DNA from: Megascapheus bottae
Taxonomy: Eukaryota; Chordata; Mammalia; Rodentia; Geomyidae
Assembly (NCBI GenBank): GCA_024803745.1
Contig: JANJXV010000154.1
Span: 1,116,001-1,180,000, forward strand
Length of the DNA: 64,000 bases
Direction: 5' to 3'
Under the pieces are notes generated by a model, which was not told where the DNA came from, did no database searches, and worked only from the letters and a program-made list of their open reading frames with translations. The translations under genes were made by a program, and so were the position numbers. Positions 1 to 9,551 of this stretch are shown here, piece by piece. Numbering within the stretch: the stretch's first letter is position 1; every line of letters starts with the position of its first letter.

Positions 1-204
1 TCTTGTTCAGGTATGGCTTCCTCCATTATCTCTTTCTTTATATTTTCACATTTTTTCATTAATGATGTTTATCAATTGCATTTGTGTAGCAATTGGAAGA
101 CTCTCCTCTAGGTTTGCCAGTGACTGTTCCATTGTCTGTTTACATTGGGTGGGGGATGTTGTTTCTTGATTTGACATTTTTCTTGAGTTTCTTGTCCTGC
201 CCAT
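1..204 (-). pseudogene. L1 ORF1 amino-terminal fragment
   Basis: Reads MGRTRNSRKMSNQETTSP-like residues from 204 downward, matching the start of the fuller ORF1 at 40820-41824. In the intact copies this is followed by a Glu/Lys-rich coiled-coil segment, typical of the L1 RNA-binding trimer protein. Only about 68 codons fall inside the window. Compared with 7423-7626 there is an extra T in a T-run near 56, so the frame is probably shifted. Confidence 0.75.
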
Positions 205-761
205 TTGAAAATGGGAGCAAGATTACTACTAAATATGATTATAGTTTTTCAGATATAACCAACCTAGACCTCTGTAGCTGGCAGACACTAGATGTTCACA
301 AGTTTTGATTGGTATTATCACTCTTTCTTTTTGTGCACTTACAGACCAGCCTAATACAACCACTGATAAGCGATTTATACCCAAAACAATAAGCCTCTCA
401 ATCCAATCTCTATTGTCTTTAAGTCCCTCTGAGCCTAGAGAATAATTAACCACCTACATATACAATATTGCTCAACAGCCATCAAGTGTAGATCCGTGCG
501 GTATAAGGGTTGAAAGACGAGCAGAGGTCCAGAGATAGAAAAAAAGAATGAGAGAGGTCAGGGGAGGTGCAAGAGGATTAACGTAGGAGTGTAAGAATAT
601 TATAGTAATGAAGAAAAGTTATAGCATAAGGATAACTGACATAAGTTGGTAAGTAAGTAGCATATTTGAGTACAAAGTTTGGAAAGTATTAGAATAAAAC
701 TTATGTGTTGCTGCACGAATAGCTCTTAGCCCAACCAGTGGCCTCACAGTGGACCATGGGA
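1..761 (-). mobile_element. LINE-1, 5' end only (ORF1 start and 5' leader)
   Basis: Minus-strand L1 cut by the window edge. Positions 1-204 encode the ORF1 amino terminus (start codon complement at 202-204). About 205-761 is the 5' leader. At about 762 the sequence changes to the 1.37-kb block. The same junction recurs at about 8183 and 42382. Confidence 0.85.
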
Positions 762-891
762 TGGATCTGTTTTTCTTGTCTACGTTGAGGGAAAGGGGTA
801 TTTCACAAGATGCAGAAGCGAAGATTTCAGAAGCAAATGCTGTGAGTGAATTAGCTCGTAAAAAGCATTTTTATTTTCTTTTATCTTTCTG

Positions 892-1077
892 CCAGTCTTG
901 GGGCCTGAATTCAGGGCCTGAGCACTGTCCTCGGGTTTTCTCAAGTCTAGCCCTCTGCCACTTGAGCCACAATGCCACATCTAGATTTTCTATCTATGTG
1001 GTACTGAGCAATCAAACCCAGATCTTCATGGATGCTAGGCAAGCACTCTACCACTATGCCAAACTCTCAACCCTGAC
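892..1077 (-). mobile_element. ID-type dimer SINE
   Basis: Reverse-strand copy of the tRNA-derived SINE: the reverse complement shows the Pol III A-box region (tggcatagtggtagagtgc) and B-box-like ggtttgattgc, followed by the second ID-like half. The same insertion is at 8314-8499 and 42512-42695, and inverted at 24855-25045 and 60640-60830. Confidence 0.85.
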
Positions 1078-1320
1078 ATAGTAATTATAAAGTCATCATC
1101 ATCATCATCATATCCAAATATCCTTTCTCCTACAAAGAATGAACACTTAACTGTGTCTAATGCTTTTTTTTTTAATTTCACTAATTCTTCTGTGTTTTTC
1201 CCTCTTGCATTTTTTACACATGACAGCAAAGCTAATCATCAGGAAAAAATTGATTAGGATACAGAAACCTAATAATATCCTAGTAGATTGACGTCAAAAA
1301 TATGTGCAAGATGCCCTGTG

Positions 1321-1509
1321 TGTTTGACCTAGTGGGAGAGTCCTTGGCTACCAAGCAGTAAGCCTCAGGTTTGATTCCTCATTACCACATACATAGAAAA
1401 CGCTGCAAGTGGTGCTGTGGCTCGGTGGGACAGCTAAAGCCTAAAGAAAGCCCAAGAACAATGTTCACACTCTGAGGTCAAGTCCCAAGACTAGCAAAAA
1501 CAAAAAAAA
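1321..1509 (+). mobile_element. ID-type dimer SINE
   Basis: Forward copy: tgacctagtgggagagtcc (A-box region) and ggtttgattcc (B box), then the 'aagtggtgctgtggctc' second half, ending in an A-rich tail at about 1498-1509. Shared by all five block copies (8734-8922, 42932-43121, inverted 24436-24620 and 60216-60400). Confidence 0.85.
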
Positions 1510-1892
1510 TTCGACAAGGGGCAAAATGCAGGCAGAGAAGGCACTGTGAAGCAAATGTTTTGTAAAGGATGAGGGCAATATTGACCCTTAAGTTTGGATC
1601 TTACCTAAGAAAGGCTCCTTGAGCCTGAGACCAGACTGGTAGTTGGGCCTAGTGGAAGACATTGGGATTGGACAAATAAGGTGTGCTGTATACTACATCC
1701 ACATGTATATTGTGAGACTGGAGGAGAGATTCAGCCTCCAGTATGTCTTTGGTGAGGTCTTTTGTGAGCAAGGATCTTTGGTCATTGGGCCCTGAAAGGT
1801 GACCCTGCCTCCCTCACAATGGAACAGAATATGGAACCCTGGTAACCAAGCCACTGTAACTAACAACCAGCTCAAGCCAGCTCACTTGGCCT

Positions 1893-2078
1893 GTGGCTCA
1901 GGAAGAAGAAAGGTGTTGCTGTGCTGTTGCCAAAGGTCAGGAAACTCGACTCTCAGGCATGGAAGTTGTGGATGTCTTACTCGAAGATGTACATGCTAGA
2001 TCATTGCCAAGCCACAAATCCAGTATAACAGAACTTTCTCTAAGAAGAAGGCCAGGAAAATCCAGGGCAACCAGATGA
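1893..2078 (+). other. Exon-like 61-codon open frame in the 1.37-kb block
   Basis: Open frame including AVAKGQETRLSGMEVVDVL and ending at GKSRATR before a TGA that overlaps a donor-like gtaaag. The same frame is open in all five block copies (9307-9492, 43505-43690; inverted 23842-24087 and 59621-59866), with amino-acid changes between the plus and inverted groups. I do not recognise the product. It may be a relic exon of the RalGDS-like gene or chance. Confidence 0.3.
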
Positions 2079-2554
2079 GGTAAAGTTCTAAGAAGAAATG
2101 TATTTGACCCCATCATCCTCCCCACACACTACAACTTTCTTTTTTTTTCATTTTTTTATTGTAATTAGTAAAAGGGTTAGATGATATTTGCCAGATAGAA
2201 GGTGCATTAATTCACATACATTGATACCCTTTCACATTTCTTGGTACCCATTTCCCTCCAACCCCACACCCCCCACCCGTCTTGGTTTTCCCCCCTTCCC
2301 TATCAAATTTCAAATATCCAAATACAAATAAATTCAATATATCAGATAACAAAGTGAGATACTATACCAATATGGGATAACCAAGGGACAGCAAGCGAGA
2401 TGAGAGACAACATAGTACATTAAGGACAACAATCATTCATTATATGGCTTTTGTGTCAATATCCTGGAGGTCCTTTCAATTAGCTTCACATTATATGGTC
2501 TTATATATGGCCTTTTGCTCTATTGACAATCACTGCTAGTAGAGCCCAAGGTTT

Positions 2555-5500
2555 CTACTGATTATGACGAATGAGGGAAACCACTGAGCCTAAGTTCCTT
2601 TGAGTCTGGCTTACTTCACTTAATATGATTTCTTCTAAGTCTTTCCATTTCCTAACAAATGGGGCGATGTCATTCTTTCTGACAGCAGCATAGAATTCCA
2701 TTGTGTACAAATACCACAACTTGTTGATCCACTCATCAACTGAGGGACATCTGGGTTGGTTCCATATCTTTCCTATGGTGAATAGTGCTGCAATGAACAT
2801 TGTTGTGCTAGTGGGTTTAGTATGCCCTTGTTTCTGGATTGTTGGGTAAATGCCAAGTACTGGAATTGCTGGGTCATAGGGGAGTTGTATGTTTAGGGTT
2901 TTGAGGCACTGCCGCACTGCTTTCCATAGTGGTTGAACGAGTTTGCACTCCCACCAACAGTGTAGTAGTGATCCCTCCTGACCACATCCCCTCCAGCATC
3001 TGTTGTCATTCGTTTTCCTGATCCTGTCCATTCTAACTGGAGTTAGGTGGAATCTTAGACTTGTTTTGATTTGCATTTCTTTTATGACCAGAGATGTTGA
3101 GCATTTCTTCATGTGTCTATAGGCCATTTTTGTTTCTTCTTCAGAGAAGACTCTCTTTAAGTCTTTGGCCCATTTTGTAATGGGATGGGTGTTACTTTGG
3201 ATGTTAGTTTTGGAGTGATTCAATTTTTTGAGTTGTTGATATATTTTAGATATGAGGCCTTGTTCCGTTGTTTGGGTGGTGAAGATCTTCTCCCACTCTG
3301 TAGGCTTCCTGATTAGTTTACTAGCTATATCCGTTGCCATACAAAAGCTCTGCAGTTTAATGCAGTCCCACTTATCCAGCCTTTCTCTGATTTGTTGTGA
3401 TTCTTGGTCCTTATTAAGAAAGTTTCGACCTGTACCAAGGAGGCCTAGTGTATCTCCTATTCCCTCTGTAAACTTTTCAGTGTGTCAGCTTTTACCTCCA
3501 CGTCTTTGATCCATTTGGAGTTAATTCTAGTGCAAGGGGACAAAGAAGGATCTAACTTTAGTTTTCTGCAGGTGTTTAACCAGTTCTGCCAGCACAACTT
3601 GTTGAAGAGGCTATCTTTCTTCCATTGTATTTTTTTGGCTCCCTGGTCAAAGATTAGGTGGCCATAGGTCTGTGGTTTAATATCTGGGTCCGCAGTTCTA
3701 CTCCATTGGACTTCAGGCCTGTTCTTGTGCCAGTACCAAGCTGTTTTGAGAATTATAGCTCTGTAATAGAGCCTTAAGTTTGGAATTGAAATTCCTCCAG
3801 CGCTGTTCTTTCTGCTAAGAAGTGTTTTTGCTATACGGGGTCTTTTATTATTCCATATGAAATTTTGAATTGCCTCTTCTATGTCTTTAAAGAATGACAT
3901 TGGGATGTTGATGGGTATTACATTGAATTTGTAGATAGCCCTTGGCAAGATTGTCATTTTCACAATGTTGATTCTTCCAATCCAGGAGCACGGGAGGTTT
4001 TTCCATTTCCTTAGTTCTGCTTTAATTTCCTTTTTTAGGGTTTTAAAGTTTTCATCTAAACGGTCCTTTACATTCTTAGTTAAGCTAATTGCTAGGTACT
4101 TTATTTTCTTTGAGGCTATTGTGAAAGGATTTTCTTTCCTGATTATTGCCTCGTTCCTCTCAGTGTTGGCGTAAAGTAAGGCAGTTGATTTGTGAGGGTT
4201 GATTTTATAGCCTGCTACCCTTCCAAAGCTTTGAATCAGCTCAAGGAGCTTGGGAGTAGAGTCTATAGGATTCTTTAAATACAGAATCATGTCATCTGCA
4301 AAGAGGGATAGTTTTATTTCCTCTTTCCCTACTTGGATCCCCTTTATGCTTGCTTCTTGCCATATTGCACTGCCTAGGAATTCTAGTACTATGTTAAAAA
4401 GGAGTGGAGAGAGTGGGCATCCTTGTCTCGTTCCTGATTTTAGAGGGAATGGCTTTAGATTTTCACCATTAAGTATAATACTAGCAGTGGGTTTCTCATA
4501 CACAGCCTTTATTACATTGAGAAATGTTCCATGGATTCCTAGTTTCTCCACATCTTTTAACATAAAGGGGTTTTGGATCTTGTCAAATGCCTTTTCCGCA
4601 TCTATTGAGACAATCATGTGATTTTATCCCTGCTCCTGTTGATGTGTTGAATTATATTAATTGATTTGTGTATGTTGAACCAGCTTTGCCTCCCTGTGAT
4701 GAATCCAGTTTGATCATAATGTATATTTTTTTTGATGAGTTGTTGTAGACGGTTGGCCAGTATTTTGTTGAGAAGTTTTGCATCGATGTTCATCAAAGAA
4801 ATGGGTCTACAGATCTCTTTCTTTGTTGAATCTCTGTCTGGTTTGGGGATGAGGGATATGCTGGCTTCACAGAATCAGTTTAGTAAAGAACCTTCATTTT
4901 CAATTTCGTTGAAGAGCTTGAGGAGTATTGGTGTGAGCTCTGCTTTGAAGACCTTATAGAATTCAGCTCTGAATCCATCTGGCCCTGGGCTCTTTTTAAG
5001 TGGAAGTTGTCTAATTTCCATTTCCATTTCAGAGCTTGAAATAGGCCTGTTGAGTTGGGTTAGCTCTTCTTGGTTCAGTGTGTGTATGTTAATATTGTCT
5101 AGGAATTCATCCATTTCTTCTAGATTCTCAAATTTGTTGGCGTAAAGGTTTGAGAAGTATTCCCTCATGATATTCTGGATCTTGGTAATTTCTGTCGTGA
5201 TATTACCATTTTCATCTGCGATTTTGTTTATTTCGATATGCTCTCTTCTTTTTTTGGTAAGATTTGCTAAGGGCTTGTCAATTTTGTTAATTCTTTCACG
5301 AACCAACTCCTTGTTTTGTTGATTCTTTCTATAGTTTTTTTTATTCCAAATCATTTAATTCTGCTTTGATTTTAATAATTTGCTTTCTCCTAATGGGTTT
5401 AGGGTTGGTTTGTTGCTCTTTTTCCAGGAGGTTAAGGTGAGACATTAACTAGTTGGTTTGCCATTTTTCCAACTTGTTGTTGTAGGCACTCCGCACTATA

Positions 5501-6400
5501 AATTTTCCTCTGAGTACTGCCTTTGTTGTGTCCCTAAGGAGTTGATATTTGTGTGCTCCTTATTGTTAAATTTCATAAACAGTTGGATATCTGCTCTGAT
5601 CTCTTCGATTATCCATTGTTTTTGATTCAACAATGTGTGGTTCAGTCTCCATGAGTTACAGGGTTTTCTTTGGTGGAGATGTGTGTTCAGCTCCAATTTG
5701 ATGCCTTTATGGTCTGAGAGTGTGCATGGAATAATTTCAGTGTTTCTGAATCTGTCCAGGTTTGCTTTATGGCCTAAGATGTGGTCTATTTTGGAAAATG
5801 TTCCAGGTGCTGCTGAGAAAAACGTATATTGTGGTGTTACTGGGTGGAATATTCTGCAGATGTCTGTTAGATCTAGTTGGTCTATATAGTTGTTCAGTTC
5901 TAAGGTTTCTCTGTTGAGTTTTTGCCTTGTTGATCTGTCCATAGGTGAGAGTGGTGTGTTAAACTCACCAACAATCACTGTATTTCGATCTATGTATGGT
6001 TTCAGTGTAAGTAAAGTTTGCTTGATGAAGTTTGGAGCTCCGGGATTGGGTGTGTAAATATTTAGGATTGTTATGTCTTCCGGGAGGAAAGATCCCTTTA
6101 GTAGTATGTAGTAACCTTCTTTGTCTTTTCTTACTAATTTTAGTTTGAAGTCTATTGTATCTGATATGAGGATGTCAACTCAAGCCTGTTTATGGGGGCA
6201 GTTAGCTTGATAGAGTTTATTCCAACCTCTCACTTTCAAAAGATGATTGTTTTTGGGTAAGATGTGTCTCTCGAAGTCAGCAGAACGATGGCTCTTGCTT
6301 TTGGATCCAACTGGACAACCTATGCCGTTTAATTGGAGAGTTAAGTCCATTGATTGAGAGTTAGGATTGAGAGATATTTATTAGTTCCTACCATTTTTAA
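2555..6400 (-). pseudogene. L1 ORF2 (endonuclease / reverse transcriptase), broken
   Basis: ORF2 encodes the nicking endonuclease and reverse transcriptase used in target-primed reverse transcription. Pieces in 5'-to-3' order: endonuclease carboxyl half 5496-5978 (ends in the SDHKGIKLEL motif region), 4875-5354 (SPGPDGF), 4614-4796 ([12 protein letters not shown]), palm 3457-4617 ([35 protein letters not shown]), and the carboxyl part 2555-3340 (cysteine-rich stretch, then KLWYLYTMEFYAAVRKNDIA). At least five frame breaks or stops separate them. Confidence 0.88.
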
Positions 6401-6406
6401 AAGCTT

Positions 6407-7626
6407 TTAGTAGGGCCTGTGTCTTGACAGTTCTTGTGGTCCTTAGATGGTATGCTGTTTAGGTGCCATTTCTTTCCCTATATTGCATTTATTTTGGTTT
6501 TCTATGTATAGAGCATCTTTGAGAATACTCTGTAGTGTTGGTTTTGTTTCGACATATTGTTGCAGCTTTTCCCTGGAATGGAATGTTTTTATTTTTCCCT
6601 CAGTTATGAATGAGAGCTTAGCTGGCTACAGTATTCTTGGTTGGTAGTTATTTGATATAAGGGCATGACATATATGCTTCCAGTCACTTCGTGCTTGCAT
6701 GGTCTCTGCTGAGAAATCTGGGGTTATTCTGATTGGTTTGCCTTTGTAGGTTACTGATCCCTTTTCCCTGGCTGCCTTTAGGATCTTTCCTTTCGTTTCT
6801 ATTGATCCAGTTCGGATCACAATGTGGCGGTGGGATGTTCTTTTCTGGTCAGGTCTGTTTGGGGTTCTAAAAGCTTCTCGTATCTGGATGGGCCTGCCCT
6901 TCTGGATATTTGGGAAATTCTCTGAGATGATTCCCTGAAGTATATTTCCAATACCATTGACCTCTTTCTCCACGCCCTCCTCAGTACCAACTAGCCTTAA
7001 ATTAGGCTTCCTAATTGTATCTTGGACCTCCTGAAGCGCTCTCTCATATTTCCTAGATTTGGATTGACTCATTTTCTGTTCTTTATAATACCTAAATTAT
7101 CTTCAGCCACGGAAATTCTCTCCTCTGCAATGTCTAACCTGCTATCAAAACTATCTACTTTATTTTTCATCTCCCTTGCTTCTAATTGCTCACTTTTGAT
7201 GCCTTGCATCCCTTGTTTTAGATCATGTTTGGATTTCTTTATCTCCTTGATTTCCTTTTGAGTGGTTAGCTCAGTAGCTTTATTTTCTTTGGACATTTGC
7301 TGGAGTTTGGTCACGTTTTTATTTGTGGATTCTTTGAATTCATCCATCTTTCTTTGAAAAACCTTTATTATGGCCTCCTTTATGGCTTCTTCTTTTTCAC
7401 TTATCACCTTGTTTTTGCTTTCCTCTTGTTCAGGTATGGCTTCCTCCATTATCTCTTTCGTTATATTTTCACATTTTTCATTAATGATGTTTATCAATTG
7501 CATTTGTGTAGCAATTGGAAGACTCTCCTCTAGGTTTGCCAGTGACTGTTCCATTGTCTGTTTACATTGGGTGGGGGATGTTGTTTCTTGATTTGACATT
7601 TTTCTTGAGTTTCTTGTTCTGCCCAT
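6407..7626 (-). pseudogene. L1 ORF1 (RNA-binding protein), broken
   Basis: Two open pieces: 7069-7626 (185 codons, Glu/Lys-rich coiled coil) and 6626-7072 (148 codons, RRM and carboxyl domain with RPDQKRTSHRHIVIRTG). They are offset by a frameshift near 7080: tgttctttata here against tgttcattctctata at 41269-41283, a 4-base loss. A TAG follows QPRIL, and about 70 more recognisable codons run on to about 6407. The same TAG is in the 40820-41824 copy. Confidence 0.85.
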
Positions 7627-8183
7627 TTGAAAATGGGAGCAAGATTACTACTAAATACGATTATAGTTTTTCAGATATAACCAACCTAGACCTCTGTAGC
7701 TGGCAGACACTAGATGTTCACAAGTTTTGATTGGTATTATCACTCTTTCTTTGTGTGCACTTACAGACCAGCCTAATACAACCACTGATAAGCGATTTAT
7801 ACCCAAAACAATAAGCCTCTCAATCCAATCTCTATTGTCTTTAAGTCCCTCTGAGCCTAGAGAATAATTAACCACCTACATATACAATATTGCTCAACAG
7901 CCATCAAGTGTAGATCCGTGCAGTATAAGGGTTGAAAGACGAGCAGAGGTCCAGAGATAGAAAAAAAGAATGAGAGAGGTCAGGGGAGGTGCAAGAGGAT
8001 TAACGTAGGAGTGTAAGAATATTGTAGTAATGAAGAAAAGTTATAGCATAAGGATAACTGACATAAGTTGGTAAGTAGGTAGCATATTTGAGTACAAAGT
8101 TTGGAAAGTATTAGAATAAAACTTATGTGTTGCTGCACGACTAGCTCTTAGCCCAACCAGTGGCCTCACAGTGGACCATGGGA

Positions 8184-9550
8184 TGGATCTGTTTTTCTTG
8201 TCTACGTTGAGGGAAAGGGGTATTTCACAAGATGCAGAAGCGAAGAATTCAGAAGCAAATGCTGTGAGTGAATTAGCTCGTAAAAAGCATTTTTATTTTG
8301 TTTTATCTTTCTGCCAGTCTTGGGGCTTGAATTCAGGGCCTGAGCACTGTCCTCGGGTTTTCGCAAGTCTAGCCCTCTGCCACTTGAGCCACAGTGCCAC
8401 ATCTAGATTTTCTATCTATGTGGTACTGAGCAATCAAACCCAGATCTTCATGGATGCTAGGCAAGCACTCTACCACTATGCCAAACTCTCAACCCTGACA
8501 TAGTAATTATAAAGTCATCATCATCATATCCAAATATCCTTTCTCCTACAAAGAATGAACCCATAACTGTGTCTAATGCTTTTTTTTAATTTCACTAATT
8601 CTTCTGTGTTTTTCCCTCTTGCATTTTTTACACATGACAGCAAAGATAATCATCAGGAAAAAATTGATTAGGATACAGAAACCTAATAATATCCTAGTAG
8701 ATTGACGTCAAAAATATGTGCAAGATGCCCTGTGTGTTTGACCTAGTGGGAGAGTCCTTGGCTACCAAGCAGTAAGCCTCAGGTTTGATTCCTCATTACC
8801 ACATACATAGAAAACGCCGCAAGTGGTGCTGTGGCTCGGTGGGACAGCTAAAGCCTAAAGAAAGCCCAAGAACAATGTTCACACTCTGAGGTCAAGTCCC
8901 AAGACTAGCAAAAACAAAAAAAATTCGACAAGGGGCAAAATGCAGGCAGAGAAGGCACTGTGAAGCAAATGTTTTGTAAAGGATGAAGGCAATATTGACC
9001 CTTAAGTTTGGATCTTACCTAAGAAAGGCTCCTTGAGCCTGAGACCAGACTGGTAGTTGGGCCTAGTGGAAGACATTGGGATTGGACAAATAAGGTGTGC
9101 TGTATACTACATCCACATGTATATTGTGAGACTGGAGGAGAGATTCAGCCTCCAGTATGTCTTTGGTGAGGTCTTTTGTGAGCAAGGATCTTTGGTTATT
9201 GGGCCCTGAAAGGTGACCCTGCCTCCCTCACAATGGAACAGAATATGGAACCCTGGTAACCAAGCCACTGTAACTAACAATCAGCTCAAGCCAGCTCACT
9301 TGGCCTGTGGCTCAGGAGGAAGAAAGATATTGCTGTGCTGTTGCCAAAGGTCAGGAAACTCGAGTCTCAGGCATGGAAGTTGTGGATGTCTTACTCGAAG
9401 ATGTACATGCTAGATCATTGCCAAGCCTCAAATCCAGTATAACAGAACTTTCTCTAAGAAGAAGGCCAGGAAAATCCAGGGCAACCAGATGAGGTAAATT
9501 TCTAAGAAGAAATGTATTTGACCCCATCATCCTCCCCACACAATACAATT
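8184..9550 (+). repeat. 1.37-kb amplified block, copy 2
   Basis: Same content as 762-2136, including SINEs at 8314-8499 and 8734-8922 and the exon-like frame 9307-9492. It lies between the 5' leader of one L1 and the 3' tail of the next, both minus strand. A (TCA)n run is shorter here than in copy 1, which accounts for most of the offset change. Confidence 0.88.
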
Positions 9551-9551
9551 G

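Larger units (their letters stand above)
762..2136 (+). repeat. 1.37-kb amplified block, copy 1
   Basis: Non-L1 sequence repeated at 8184-9550 and 42383-43748 (same strand) and as reverse complement at about 23822-25175 and 59601-60957. It contains two SINEs (892-1077 minus, 1321-1509 plus) present at the same places in all five copies, so they were inserted before the block multiplied. It ends where the L1 poly-T begins. Confidence 0.88.
1..4423. repeat. Tandem-array unit 1 (block + L1), about 7.4-kb period
   Basis: This stretch matches 7423-11839 base for base apart from scattered substitutions and short indels. The offset is 7422 at the left, about 7414 after a shorter TCA repeat, and 7416 at the right end. 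Both the L1 sequence and the non-L1 block are repeated, so this is a genomic tandem duplication and not two independent L1 insertions. Homology ends at 4423, where unit 1 continues into L1 ORF2 while unit 2 leaves L1. The array may extend left of the window. Confidence 0.88.
2137..8183 (-). mobile_element. LINE-1, near full-length, decayed
   Basis: Poly-T (complement of the A tail) at 2137-2159 marks the 3' end. A 3' UTR follows, including the T/C-rich complement of a G-rich tract near 2262-2305, then ORF2 (about 2555-6400), ORF1 (about 6407-7626) and a 5' leader to about 8183. Order and spacing fit a rodent L1 of about 6 kb. Both reading frames are broken, so this copy cannot be autonomous. 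Its 5' end abuts block copy 2, not a visible target-site duplication. Confidence 0.9.

Noticed and set aside
749..1081. 110-codon plus frame, repeated at 8171-8503
   Set aside because: It runs through an antisense ID SINE and is not open in the third copy at 42370-42700.
3457..4617. Reverse-transcriptase frames as a possible retrovirus
   Set aside because: FADD active site, linked L1-type endonuclease, ORF1 coiled-coil protein and poly-A tail identify LINE-1; no LTR, gag, protease or env sequence was seen.
7022..7591. Phe/Leu-rich plus-strand frames over L1 ORF1 (also 41495-41789)
   Set aside because: Antisense shadows of the Glu/Lys-rich ORF1 coiled coil.
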